The notes beneath the pieces are model-generated. The model ran no database searches. It was not told where the DNA came from and saw nothing but the letters and a program-made list of their open reading frames with translations. Below are positions 7,641 to 16,973 of a stretch of DNA of 64,000 nt, one piece after another. The position numbers and the translations under genes are program-made. How positions within the stretch are numbered: the stretch's first letter is position 1; every line of letters starts with the position of its first letter. Source of the stretch: Agarilytica sp045430285 (GTDB lineage Bacteria; Pseudomonadota; Gammaproteobacteria; Pseudomonadales; Cellvibrionaceae); assembly GCA_045430285.1 (NCBI GenBank), contig JAILXV010000003.1, forward strand, positions 248,001 to 312,000. The letters are read 5' to 3'.

Positions 7641-8066
7641 TTACTTGCTAAGCGTTTTACGAATCGCACGTAACGTGCGTAGTTGCGCAACTGCTTCGGC
7701 AAGCTGAGCTGCCGCACGCGAGTAATCCATACCTTCTGGCTGATCTTTTAGCGCTGATTCCGCTTGCTGAACAGCTGCCTGCGCCGCTTCTTCGTCCATC
7801 TCGCTTCCACGTAAAGCCGTGTCAGCAAGAACCGTGACGGTATGTGGTTGCACTTCCAAATAACCACCCGACACGTAATAGACTTCTTCTTCACCGTTTT
7901 GTTTTTTAACCCGAACCGGTCCAGGTCTCAAATCGGAAAGAAAAGGGGCGTGGCCGTACTCGATACCTACTTCACCCTCAGTCGCGTTCGCGACAATCAA
8001 TTCCACTAAGCCGGAAAAGATTGCCTGCTCCGCACTGACGATATCGCAATGTACTGTCATAGCCAT
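7641..8066 (-). CDS. atpC: F1F0 ATP synthase epsilon subunit
   Basis: Epsilon subunit of the F1 central stalk, 141 residues. The N-terminal beta-sandwich (MTVHCDIVSAEQAIFSG...GEVGIEYGHAPFLSDLRPG) and the C-terminal helical pair (DEEAAQAAVQQAESAL...AQLRTLRAIRK) are both present. It couples gamma rotation to the catalytic ring and inhibits ATP hydrolysis. Last gene of the atp operon, 18 bp after atpD, followed by the terminator at 7588-7616. Confidence 0.97.
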   Translation of the reverse strand: MAMTVHCDIVSAEQAIFSGLVELIVANATEGEVGIEYGHAPFLSDLRPGPVRVKKQNGEEEVYYVSGGYLEVQPHTVTVLADTALRGSEMDEEAAQAAVQQAESALKDQPEGMDYSRAAAQLAEAVAQLRTLRAIRKTLSK

Positions 8067-8084
8067 AATCGCATTACCTATTGA

Positions 8085-9497
8085 TTAAGCTGCTTTTTCA
8101 GCAATTTGTTTGGCTTTTTCGATAGCTTCTTCGATACCGCCAACCATGTAGAACGCTTGCTCTGGAAGGTGATCATAGTCGCCTTCTAACAAACCTTTAA
8201 AGCTTGAAATCGTGTCTTTAACTGGAACAATTTTACCGTCTTGACCAGTAAACACTTTCGCAACGTTAAACGGCTGAGACAAGAAACGCTCAATCTTACG
8301 TGCACGGTTTACTGTCTGCTTATCTTCTTCAGAAAGCTCATCCATACCCAAGATTGCAATAATGTCTTTTAGTTCTTTATAACGCTGAAGTACTGACTGA
8401 ACACCACGCGCAACATCGTAATGCTCTTGACCAATAATAAGCGGGTCAAGCTGGCGAGATGTAGAATCAAGCGGATCGATCGCTGGATAAATACCTTTCG
8501 CTGCGATATCACGTGAAAGTACAACGGTCGAATCCAAGTGAGCAAATGTTGTAGCAGGAGATGGATCGGTCAAGTCATCCGCAGGTACGTATACCGCTTG
8601 GATAGAGGTGATTGAACCCGTCTTAGTAGAAGTAATACGCTCCTGAAGTACACCCATTTCTTCTGCAAGAGTAGGCTGATAACCCACCGCAGAAGGCATG
8701 CGACCTAGAAGTGCAGATACCTCAGTACCCGCTAGTGTGTAACGGTAAATGTTATCAACGAATAATAGAACGTCTTTACCATCATCACGGAATTTTTCAG
8801 CCATGGTCAAACCAGTCAACGCAACACGTAAACGGTTACCGGGTGGCTCATTCATCTGACCGTAAACCATGGCCACTTTAGATTCGTCGAATTTATCGAC
8901 GTTTACAACGCCCGCTTCCTGCATCTCATGGTAAAAGTCGTTACCCTCACGAGTACGCTCACCAACACCTGCGAATACAGACAAACCACTGTGTGCAGTT
9001 GCGATGTTGTTAATCAATTCCATCATGTTTACGGTTTTACCAACACCAGCACCACCGAACAAACCAACTTTACCGCCTTTAGCGAAAGGACAAACTAAGT
9101 CGATTACTTTAATACCGGTTGCAAGAAGATCAGTACTTGCAGATAACTCATCATAAGATGGGGCTTTACGGTGAATCGAAGCACGTTCTTTTTCACCAAT
9201 AGGACCACACTCATCAATGGGGTTACCCAAAACGTCCATGATACGACCTAGGGTCTCAGTACCAACAGGAACAGAAACAGGCGCTTTAGTGTTTTCCACT
9301 TCCAAGCCTCGGCTGATACCTTCAGAACCACCCATCGCAATCGCGCGAACAACGCCGTCACCCAACTGCTGCTGCACTTCTAGGGTTAGCTCTTTACCAA
9401 CCACTTTCAATGCGTCGTAGACCTTGGGTACAGAGTCACGTGGAAATTCCACGTCCATAACTGCGCCAATAATTTGTACGATACGTCCGCTACTCAT
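8085..9497 (-). CDS. atpD: F1F0 ATP synthase beta subunit
   Basis: Catalytic subunit of F1, 470 residues. Walker A reads GGAGVGKTV, the catalytic GERTREG and the Walker B-type DVLLFVDNIYRYT follow, and ALLGRMPSAVGYQPTLAEEMG is the near-invariant family segment. The N-terminal beta-barrel begins GRIVQIIGAVMDVEFP. Located between atpG and atpC in the standard order. Confidence 0.99.
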   Translation of the reverse strand: MSSGRIVQIIGAVMDVEFPRDSVPKVYDALKVVGKELTLEVQQQLGDGVVRAIAMGGSEGISRGLEVENTKAPVSVPVGTETLGRIMDVLGNPIDECGPIGEKERASIHRKAPSYDELSASTDLLATGIKVIDLVCPFAKGGKVGLFGGAGVGKTVNMMELINNIATAHSGLSVFAGVGERTREGNDFYHEMQEAGVVNVDKFDESKVAMVYGQMNEPPGNRLRVALTGLTMAEKFRDDGKDVLLFVDNIYRYTLAGTEVSALLGRMPSAVGYQPTLAEEMGVLQERITSTKTGSITSIQAVYVPADDLTDPSPATTFAHLDSTVVLSRDIAAKGIYPAIDPLDSTSRQLDPLIIGQEHYDVARGVQSVLQRYKELKDIIAILGMDELSEEDKQTVNRARKIERFLSQPFNVAKVFTGQDGKIVPVKDTISSFKGLLEGDYDHLPEQAFYMVGGIEEAIEKAKQIAEKAA

Positions 9498-9571
9498 GTT
9501 CGCTTCCTCGTAATCTCAATATTTAAAATTCAATTTTCTTTACGCTGATTTAACAGCCACTGCTTATGCGG

Positions 9572-10435
9572 TTATACCGCTGCAGCACCACTTACGATCT
9601 CTGACAATTCTTGCGTAATAGCCGCTTGTCGCGCCTTGTTATACGCCAATTGAAGATCGCTGATTAAGTCGCCCGCATTATCTGTTGCGCTCTTCATCGC
9701 AATCATACGTGCCGCCTGTTCACATGCACCGTTCTCAACCACTGCTTGGTACACTTGCGACTCGATATATCGCATCATCAAACCATCAAGCAACGAATGT
9801 GCATCAGGTTCGTAAATATAATCCCAAGAGTGCTTCTGAAGCTTTTCGTCTTTATCAGCTTCTAGCGGTAACAACTGCTGAACGTTCGGCGTTTGCGTCA
9901 TTGTGTTAACAAATTCGTTACTCACAAGATAAAGGTGGTCGACTTTTCCACTGATAAAACCGTCCAACATCACCTTAACGCTACCGATCAGATCGGTTAG
10001 GACAGGGGCCTCGCCAATATCACGAACACTCGCTACGATATTGCCACCCATGCTGCCAAAGAAAGAAGCGCCTTTTGCACCAATCATGCAAAGATCAACT
10101 TCAACGTCTTTATCTGCCCACGCTTTACTATGAGTAATCGCTGCTTTAAACGCATTGACGTTCAAACCGCCACATAAACCACGGTCAGTAGAAACGATGA
10201 TGTAACCCACACGCTTAACTTCACGCTCTTCCAAATACACATGCTTGTACTCGGGATTACCTGCAGCAATGTGCCCAACCACCGCACGAATGCGCTGCGC
10301 ATAGGGCTTGCCCGTTTCCATGCGGTCTTGGGCTTTACGCATTTTACTTGCGGCAACCATTTCCATTGCGCTCGTAATTTTTTGCGTATTTTTAATGCTA
10401 CCAATTTTGGTACGTATTTCTTTTCCGCTAGCCAT
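9572..10435 (-). CDS. atpG: F1F0 ATP synthase gamma subunit
   Basis: Rotor shaft of F1, 287 residues. The N-terminal helix (EIRTKIGSIKNTQKITSAMEMVAASKMRKAQ) and the C-terminal helix (RMIAMKSATDNAGDLISDLQLAYNKARQAAITQELSEI segment) form the expected antiparallel coiled coil, with the Rossmann-like middle domain containing STDRGLCGGLN. Standard position between atpA and atpD. Confidence 0.98.
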   Translation of the reverse strand: MASGKEIRTKIGSIKNTQKITSAMEMVAASKMRKAQDRMETGKPYAQRIRAVVGHIAAGNPEYKHVYLEEREVKRVGYIIVSTDRGLCGGLNVNAFKAAITHSKAWADKDVEVDLCMIGAKGASFFGSMGGNIVASVRDIGEAPVLTDLIGSVKVMLDGFISGKVDHLYLVSNEFVNTMTQTPNVQQLLPLEADKDEKLQKHSWDYIYEPDAHSLLDGLMMRYIESQVYQAVVENGACEQAARMIAMKSATDNAGDLISDLQLAYNKARQAAITQELSEIVSGAAAV

Positions 10436-10547
10436 AACTCTTGTCTGCTTGAGTTAGCCACTTGAAAGTGGCATGTGCCGAAAATGCGAAATGCAATTCC
10501 CGGCGCTCCAACAATGCTCTAGGTTTCGATACGAAACCCAGCGCAAC

Positions 10548-12092
10548 TTACCAAGTCTGCGTAGATTTAAACTCTTCTAACGCAGCTTTGATGCCGCTTG
10601 CGATATCGTCGTTGTAGTTACCAGTACTGTTGATTTCTTTCATCAAATCAGACTTAACGCTATTCATAAATGAAAGCAATGCTGCTTCGAAATCACCAAT
10701 CTTGGCGACGTCAACGTCGTTCAAGAAGCCTTTATCTGCCGCGTAAACCACAACCGCCATTTCAGCGATGCTTTGCGGAGAGTATTGTTTCTGCTTCATC
10801 AATTCAGTAACGCGAACACCGTGGTCTAGCTGAGCTTTTGTTGCTTCATCCAGATCGGAAGCAAACTGAGAGAACGCTGCCAATTCACGATACTGAGCAA
10901 GTGCAGTACGAATACCACCAGACAATTTCTTGATCACTTTAGTCTGAGCAGAACCACCCACACGAGATACAGAAATACCGGCGTTCATTGCTGGGCGAAT
11001 ACCCGCGTTAAACAAGTCAGTCTCCAAGAAGATCTGACCATCAGTAATCGAAATCACGTTGGTCGGTACGAAAGCAGATACATCACCCGCTTGCGTTTCA
11101 ATAATTGGCAGTGCAGTCAATGAACCCGTTTTGCCTTTTACTTCACCGTTGGTGAATTGCTCAACGTAGTTTGCGTTCACTCGAGATGCACGCTCCAACA
11201 AGCGCGAATGCAAGTAGAAAACATCACCAGGATAAGCTTCACGACCAGGAGGACGACGAAGTAGCAATGAGATTTGGCGATAAGCCCAAGCTTGCTTGGT
11301 CAAATCATCATAAATAATTAATGCATCTTCACCACGGTCACGGAAATATTCACCCATGGTACAGCCCGCAAACGGAGCCAAGAATTGCATAGATGCAGGA
11401 TCAGAAGCTGTTGCCGCAACAACAATGGTGTGATCCATTGCGCCGTGCTCTTCAAGCTTACGTACAACCGCTGCAACAGAAGAAGCCTTTTGGCCAATTG
11501 CAACGTAGATACATTTGATGCCTGTACCTTTTTGGTTGATGATCGCATCAACAGCAACCGCTGTTTTACCTGTTTGACGGTCACCAATAATCAACTCTCG
11601 TTGACCTCGGCCGATTGGTACCATGGTATCAACCGCTTTCAAACCGATCTGTACTGGCTGATCTACTGATTGACGAGCAATTACTCCAGGAGCAATTTTC
11701 TCAAGTGCGTCAGTCATTTTAGTTTCGACTGGGCCTTTACCATCAATAGGGTTACCCAATGCGTCAACTACGCGACCTTGAAGCTCAGGACCAACAGGTA
11801 CTTCCAAAATACGGCCAGTACACTTACAGGTTTGCCCTTCAGCAACGCCCTGATAATCACCAAGGATTACCGCGCCCACTGAGTCACGCTCAAGGTTAAG
11901 AGCGATGCCGTAGACGCCGCCTTCAAATTCAATCATCTCACCGTACATTACATCGGCAAGACCGTGGATACGAATAATACCGTCCGTTACTGAGACGACT
12001 GTACCTTCGTTTTGTGCTTCAGTCGAAATCGACAAACTGTCAATTCGCTGCTTGATTACTTCACTTATTTCAGAAGGATTCAGTTGTTGCAT
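10548..12092 (-). CDS. atpA: F1F0 ATP synthase alpha subunit
   Basis: Non-catalytic nucleotide-binding subunit of F1, 514 residues. It has the N-terminal delta-binding helix (LNPSEISEVIKQRI), Walker A GDRQTGKT, and the conserved ISVSRVGGSAQTKVIKKLSGG segment that contains the arginine-finger region. Normal length and placement between atpH and atpG. Confidence 0.99.
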   Translation of the reverse strand: MQQLNPSEISEVIKQRIDSLSISTEAQNEGTVVSVTDGIIRIHGLADVMYGEMIEFEGGVYGIALNLERDSVGAVILGDYQGVAEGQTCKCTGRILEVPVGPELQGRVVDALGNPIDGKGPVETKMTDALEKIAPGVIARQSVDQPVQIGLKAVDTMVPIGRGQRELIIGDRQTGKTAVAVDAIINQKGTGIKCIYVAIGQKASSVAAVVRKLEEHGAMDHTIVVAATASDPASMQFLAPFAGCTMGEYFRDRGEDALIIYDDLTKQAWAYRQISLLLRRPPGREAYPGDVFYLHSRLLERASRVNANYVEQFTNGEVKGKTGSLTALPIIETQAGDVSAFVPTNVISITDGQIFLETDLFNAGIRPAMNAGISVSRVGGSAQTKVIKKLSGGIRTALAQYRELAAFSQFASDLDEATKAQLDHGVRVTELMKQKQYSPQSIAEMAVVVYAADKGFLNDVDVAKIGDFEAALLSFMNSVKSDLMKEINSTGNYNDDIASGIKAALEEFKSTQTW

Positions 12093-12224
12093 ACTGTAAT
12101 TCCTTAAACTTTAAATTCGAGTTCTGATCAAATGCGTGCCTGAGTTAAACCAGAGCACATTCATATTGCTTTATTTGCTAAGCCAGAAACGCACCTGAAC
12201 GAGTCGCTGGTCTTAACGAAGCAG

Positions 12225-12761
12225 TTACGTATTCATTGCTTCGGAAAGCTTTGCCAAACGACCCCGGGCCGATCCATCAATCACCATATCTCCTGCGCGA
12301 ATAAGTGCGCCGCCAATAAGCGATTTATCCACCACGGTGCTGAGCTCAACATCACGATCAAGCTTAGTTTTTAGCGTTGAGACAAGTTTTTGCTCAAGCT
12401 CACCAGAGATGTCAAAGGCAGTTTGAATTTCTACGTCGACGGTTTTTTCTTGATTGGCTTTATAAAGCTCAAACAATTCGCTGACTTGTGGCAATAAATC
12501 TAAACGATTATTTTCAGAGAGCGCATTAACGAAATTACGTTGCTTTTCGTTAAGTGAATCCCCACAGATTTCGCTAAATTTTTTGCCTTTATCAGCAGTC
12601 GTCAAACTTGGCGAATCCAGCAACGCTTCAACAGTAGAATCTGTTGAAACCGCTGAGGCTTGGGATAGCGCCTTCTGCCATCCAGCCAAGTCTTTGTCGT
12701 CGCGAGCAAATTCAAATGCTGCTTTAGCGTAAGGGCGCGCTAGCGTAATTAATTCTGCCAT
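12225..12761 (-). CDS. atpH: F1F0 ATP synthase delta subunit
   Basis: Peripheral-stalk subunit joining F1 to the b subunits, 178 residues. It starts AELITLARPYAKAAFEFA, a typical delta N-terminus, and ends with the conserved DKSLIGGALIRAGDMVIDGSARGRLAKL type motif. Located 11 bp downstream of atpF. Confidence 0.97.
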   Translation of the reverse strand: MAELITLARPYAKAAFEFARDDKDLAGWQKALSQASAVSTDSTVEALLDSPSLTTADKGKKFSEICGDSLNEKQRNFVNALSENNRLDLLPQVSELFELYKANQEKTVDVEIQTAFDISGELEQKLVSTLKTKLDRDVELSTVVDKSLIGGALIRAGDMVIDGSARGRLAKLSEAMNT

Positions 12762-12772
12762 GTGGCCCTCGC

Positions 12773-13243
12773 CTATAGTTCCGCTGCAAGTTTTTCGAGC
12801 ATTGCGTTGTGCGCACCTGCATCGATAGAAGAACCAAGGATCTTTTCTGCACCTGAAAGCGCAAGTTCAGACACCTTGCCACGCAATTCCTCACGCGCTT
12901 GGCTTACTTGTCGCTCTACTTCTGCTTCGGCTTGCGCTTTTACACGATCCGCTTCGACAGTTGCAGCTTCTTTGGCTTCTTCAACGATTTGGCTGGCTCG
13001 CTTATTCGCTTGCTCAACAATAGTCGCCGCTTGATCCTTCGCCTCTTTCATTTGCTCTACAGCATGCTGCTTAGCAAGCTCGAGGTCTTTATCTGCTTTA
13101 TCTGCATTTTCTAAGCCTTGAGCGATACGCTGCTCACGCTCTTGCATAACACCAAGAAGCGCCGGCCATACGAATTTCATACAGAAGAAAACAAACACTA
13201 AAAAGGTCAACGATTGACCGATAAGCGTTAAATTAATATTCAC
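12773..13243 (-). CDS. atpF: F1F0 ATP synthase b subunit
   Basis: Peripheral-stalk subunit, 156 residues. One N-terminal membrane helix (INLTLIGQSLTFLVFVFFCMKFVWPAL) is followed by a long Glu/Lys/Ala-rich coiled coil reaching to the C-terminus (ending MLEKLAAEL). Size and order match E. coli atpF (156 residues). Confidence 0.97.
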   Translation of the reverse strand: MNINLTLIGQSLTFLVFVFFCMKFVWPALLGVMQEREQRIAQGLENADKADKDLELAKQHAVEQMKEAKDQAATIVEQANKRASQIVEEAKEAATVEADRVKAQAEAEVERQVSQAREELRGKVSELALSGAEKILGSSIDAGAHNAMLEKLAAEL

Positions 13244-13289
13244 ACCAATACCTCACGAAGGTCTAGTTTCAAATGAGTTTAAGTGGTGC

Positions 13290-13529
13290 TTAAAGGCCAG
13301 GTGCAACAGCAAAGATCAAGTACATGCCGATACCAACACCGATCATTGGAACCGCATCCAAAAGACCAGCCATTAGGAACATTTTGCCCTGTAGCGCAGG
13401 TGCTTGCTCTGGCTGACGCGCAGATGCTTCAAGTAACTTACCACCAAGTGCACCAAAACCTAATGCTGTACCAAGTGCTGCGATACCGATAAGAAGGGCT
13501 GCTGCCAAAAATACAATTGCTTGTTCCAT
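13290..13529 (-). CDS. atpE: F1F0 ATP synthase c subunit (proton-type)
   Basis: Ring subunit of F0, 79 residues in two membrane helices joined by the polar loop ARQPE. The ion-binding carboxylate is the Asp in GLLDAVPMIGVG. The Gln/Glu-Ser pattern of sodium-coupled c subunits is absent, so proton coupling is predicted even though the organism looks marine. Confidence 0.97.
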   Translation of the reverse strand: MEQAIVFLAAALLIGIAALGTALGFGALGGKLLEASARQPEQAPALQGKMFLMAGLLDAVPMIGVGIGMYLIFAVAPGL

Positions 13530-13579
13530 TATTTACTCCTAATTGAGATGTCGTAATTAATAAATTGAAAATGAAAAAG

Positions 13580-14512
13580 TTAGTGCTGCTCATCGTGGGA
13601 ATCAAAAGCCATTCCCATATAAACAATCGTCAACACCATGAAAATAAATGCTTGTAACGGAATTACCAATACGTGGAATGCCGCCCAAACCCATTGCAAT
13701 ACGCCGCCCATAACACCAAACATTAAGCCAGCGCTGAACAATATTGCTATCAAGATGAAGATTACTTCTGCCGCGTAAAGGTTGCCGAACAATCGCAAAC
13801 CTAATGATACGGGCTTAGACACCAATGCAATCGTCTCTAGGACAGTATTGATTGGGATTAGAATAAGGTTTAAATACCACTTACTTTTTGGCGCAAAAAA
13901 CGGGTGACAGGTAAGCTCTTTAATAAAGCCCCACACACCTTTTTCGCGACAGCTGAAAAAGATCATCATACCGAATACAGTAAATGACATACCCAAAGTC
14001 GCGTTGGGATCAGTCGTCGGTACAACTTTAAAGTAAAAGTGTGGATCGCCAGTCACAATAGTTGCCAAGTGCGGCAACCAGTCAACAGGCACGATATCCA
14101 TTAGGTTCATCATAAAGACCCAGCAGAAAATCGTTAACGCCAACGGCGCTACAAACTTGCTTTTATGATGGAAGAGTTCAGAAACGAGCTTATCAATAAA
14201 CTCAACAACCAACTCGATAAAACTTTGAAGCCCTTTAGGTACTTCGTGGTTTGCTTTCTTCGCTGCACGATAGAAGACAAAACTAAAAATCAAACCAAGC
14301 ACAAGACCCCAGCCTAGCGTATCTACGTGAAAAGCCATAAAGCCCATTTGCTTGGCTTCGTTGCCACAATGCGCCAATGCCCACTTTGCCTGCTCAATCA
14401 CGGAGCCATCACACGCTACCGCGCCTTCTTGCAACTTACCGTAAGTCATGTTCTGAAGGTGGTGCTGAATATAACCAATCGTGGTTAACGCTTCGCCGCT
14501 TTCACTAGCCAT
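13580..14512 (-). CDS. atpB: F1F0 ATP synthase a subunit
   Basis: Proton-channel subunit of F0, 310 residues. The essential arginine lies in SLGLRLFGNLYAAE. The protein is longer than E. coli AtpB (271) because of an N-terminal extension of about 40 residues that contains two Cys (VACDG, AHCGNE) before the usual FHVDTLGW. Several membrane helices follow. First structural F0 gene, 30 bp after atpI. Confidence 0.97.
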   Translation of the reverse strand: MASESGEALTTIGYIQHHLQNMTYGKLQEGAVACDGSVIEQAKWALAHCGNEAKQMGFMAFHVDTLGWGLVLGLIFSFVFYRAAKKANHEVPKGLQSFIELVVEFIDKLVSELFHHKSKFVAPLALTIFCWVFMMNLMDIVPVDWLPHLATIVTGDPHFYFKVVPTTDPNATLGMSFTVFGMMIFFSCREKGVWGFIKELTCHPFFAPKSKWYLNLILIPINTVLETIALVSKPVSLGLRLFGNLYAAEVIFILIAILFSAGLMFGVMGGVLQWVWAAFHVLVIPLQAFIFMVLTIVYMGMAFDSHDEQH

Positions 14513-14542
14513 AAGAATCAGTAAACCTGTGTCTAATTCGCA

Positions 14543-14923
14543 TTAGTCTGCATTTGATTCATCGCGCGCACTTACAATGCGATAGGCGATAAACCACTGA
14601 AATATGATCATACTGAAAAAACCTGCAAATAAACTTGGATGGCTAATCGGCTCAACTAAGCGATAAACCAAAACGAACCCTAGGCTCGCCAATGCGATTT
14701 TTCCAGACTCTCCCCAACTGAACGAACGGGCAATCAACGGCACATTTTTTGTGCCTGCAAAGCGAAATGCGTAATGAACAAAGTAGAGATTAGGCAGCAC
14801 ATATACTAGCGCCCCTAAACAATAGGAATATGCGGTTACTGCGTCTTCGGTAAGCAATATAGATGCAATCAGCAGAATCATACTTAGCTGAGTTACAGCA
14901 CTATATTTTACCGGGGATTTCAC
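14543..14923 (-). CDS. atpI: ATP synthase accessory protein AtpI
   Basis: 126-residue inner-membrane protein with about four hydrophobic helices, thought to aid c-ring assembly and Mg handling. It starts the atp operon, about 220 nt after the predicted promoter. In many gammaproteobacteria atpI follows rsmG-parA-parB; here the upstream side carries an unrelated plus-strand gene, so that linkage is broken. Confidence 0.9.
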   Translation of the reverse strand: MKSPVKYSAVTQLSMILLIASILLTEDAVTAYSYCLGALVYVLPNLYFVHYAFRFAGTKNVPLIARSFSWGESGKIALASLGFVLVYRLVEPISHPSLFAGFFSMIIFQWFIAYRIVSARDESNAD

Positions 14924-15346
14924 TATTAAAACGCTCTTAAATCGTATATTCGGATGAAGGACTCATCTACATCAAGAGAATGAGAACGCCACTTCAGAAA
15001 CATCCCTAAGAGCTATGAAATTAGACGACTCCGCAGCGGTGCCGCTCGTTTCAACTGACCTGATCAATTGATGGTTGCGACGCCAACTTTCTTTGCCCCA
15101 ATTACGCCCACCTTACTGCGATTCCTAACCGCCAATTTGGGCGAGGCGGATTATAGGGAGTCTGCCGTCTATGTTCAAGCAATAAGCGCCCTTTGTTGCG
15201 CCTGACTTTATATTTTCGCCCAACTTTCGTACACGCCTTCCCCACGCCCGCATATTTATGCCGAGGTCGTGCTGCAGGAACTACCCTCGAGCGCGTATAG
15301 ACCTTACACTCGGTAGTTAGCCGATCACGATCTCAAAGGATAATTG
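14924..15346. other. Intergenic region between atpI and the metalloprotease gene
   Basis: Holds the atp promoter (15150-15178) and the 220-nt atp leader. I see no ORF, tRNA or clear terminator hairpin here. A plus-strand ribosome site AAAGGA (15335-15340) serves the gene starting at 15347. Confidence 0.6.
15150..15178 (-). promoter_or_regulatory. Sigma-70 promoter of the atp operon
   Basis: On the minus strand: -35 TTGAAC (15173-15178), a 17-bp spacer, and a perfect -10 TATAAT (15150-15155). Start near 15143, giving a leader of about 220 nt before atpI. Confidence 0.8.
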
Positions 15347-16969
15347 ATGCCGACCCATATTTCCGCGTTATTCACTGCAGCGATCGCCACCCTACTCCTC
15401 GTGGGCTGCTATGGCGACGATGACGACCAAAGTTGCGGCCAAGGCGGTTTGGACAACGTCACACTCTCCGGCGAAATCACTTACGACTTTGTGACACATA
15501 ACGATAACGGCTCCCTAAATTACAACGATATAGAGCGTCGCGCGATACGCGGCGCAACTGTCGAGCTTTTGGATCGCAACGGCAACGTATCCGACACCAC
15601 CACTACCAACGAATCCGGCGCCTATTCTTTTTCCGCCCCCTCAAATACGGCTTTGCGCACACGAGTTAAGGCAGAATTAAGGCAGAACGGCACCCCCGCT
15701 TGGAATATTCGTATCACAGACAACACCGAAGGCGACGCGCTTTACACAATGGAAGGCTCGCTCGCCTGCACAACGACAAGTGACCAAGTTCGGGATCTTC
15801 ATGCGGGTTCAGGATGGACGGGCAGCGAATATGGCAGCGCCCGCGTCGCCGCACCGTTCGCAATTCTCGATTCGGTGTATCAAGCGCTGCAATTACTGGT
15901 CGACACAGATCCGGACATACAACTGTCCCCCGTTGAACTTCGATGGAGCACGCGAAACAGAGCCGTTAGCGGCAGCGCCAGCCAAGGCAACATAGGCACA
16001 TCTAGCTACAACGGTGAGAACATTCATATCCTGGGGGACGCGGATAACGACACCGATGAGTTCGACCGCTCCATTATTCAGCATGAATTCGCTCACTACC
16101 TGGAAGATACCATCTCACGCTCAGACACCATTGGTGGGCGTCACTCTCAGATAACAAGGACGGATATGCGCGTCTCATTTAGTGAAGGCCTTGCCAATGC
16201 GTTTACGGCTATCGCTTCAGGCTCAGGCATATATGAGGACTCACTCGGCACAGAACAAAGCGGCGGCTTCAGGATTTCTTTAGAAAGTAATAGCATTGCA
16301 AATTTCGGCTGGTACAGCGAAAACTCCACCGGACTCATCGTCTATGATATATATGACAGCACCAACGATGGTGACGATACGCTGAGCCTTGGCTTCACCC
16401 CAATATATGACGCATTGACTTCAAGTGATTATCGAACAGGAATTGCATTAACAAGCATCTACAGTTTTACGTCTGCTCTGCGCGACAACGTCAGCAGCAA
16501 TGCGCAATCAGAACTAACGACGCTTATCGAGTCGCAAGAGATCTATGGCAACGATGCGCTAGGCAGCAATGAAACGAATGATGGTGAGCTTAGCTACACC
16601 CTCCCCATCTACCATAGCCTCAGTATTGGCGGTGGCGCACTTAACCTGTGCAGCTCGGCAGTCGGCGAAAGGTATAACGGCTTTGATGTGAGACGATTCG
16701 CTACACTGGAAATCGACAGCAACGACAACTATGTTCTACGTGCGGAAAAAACTTCAGGAACTGGCGATAGTGATCCCGATATTCTTGTGCATCAAAGCGG
16801 CGCACTTATCGCCCAGTTAATTTCAGGGAATATTGATTCAGAAGAGGCGGAGGTTTCTCTTTCAGCTGGCAGCTATATCGTTGAATTTTTCGATGCTGAC
16901 AATGTCTCTTCTAGCACCACAGCAGTTTTATCTTGCTTCGATCTAAGCATTAATACGGGGAATAATTAA
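15347..16969 (+). CDS. Lipoprotein with HEFAH zinc-metalloprotease-like motif
   Basis: About 540 residues. A signal peptide with lipobox LLVGC (Cys near residue 21) predicts an anchored lipoprotein. A carboxypeptidase-regulatory-like repeat follows (GATVELLDRNGNVSDT...SGAYSFSAP). The central domain has HEFAHYLED, an HEXXH zinc site, with SEGLANAF about 35 residues later, a possible third zinc ligand region. The C-terminal 90 residues look like a pre-peptidase beta-sandwich (YVLRAEKTSG...SAGSYIVEFFDAD). I chose ATG 15347 over the TTG one codon earlier because of its spacing from AAAGGA. Likely an envelope or secreted peptidase; substrate unknown. The next gene follows by 4 bp. Confidence 0.75.
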   Translation: MPTHISALFTAAIATLLLVGCYGDDDDQSCGQGGLDNVTLSGEITYDFVTHNDNGSLNYNDIERRAIRGATVELLDRNGNVSDTTTTNESGAYSFSAPSNTALRTRVKAELRQNGTPAWNIRITDNTEGDALYTMEGSLACTTTSDQVRDLHAGSGWTGSEYGSARVAAPFAILDSVYQALQLLVDTDPDIQLSPVELRWSTRNRAVSGSASQGNIGTSSYNGENIHILGDADNDTDEFDRSIIQHEFAHYLEDTISRSDTIGGRHSQITRTDMRVSFSEGLANAFTAIASGSGIYEDSLGTEQSGGFRISLESNSIANFGWYSENSTGLIVYDIYDSTNDGDDTLSLGFTPIYDALTSSDYRTGIALTSIYSFTSALRDNVSSNAQSELTTLIESQEIYGNDALGSNETNDGELSYTLPIYHSLSIGGGALNLCSSAVGERYNGFDVRRFATLEIDSNDNYVLRAEKTSGTGDSDPDILVHQSGALIAQLISGNIDSEEAEVSLSAGSYIVEFFDADNVSSSTTAVLSCFDLSINTGNN

Positions 16970-16973
16970 GACC

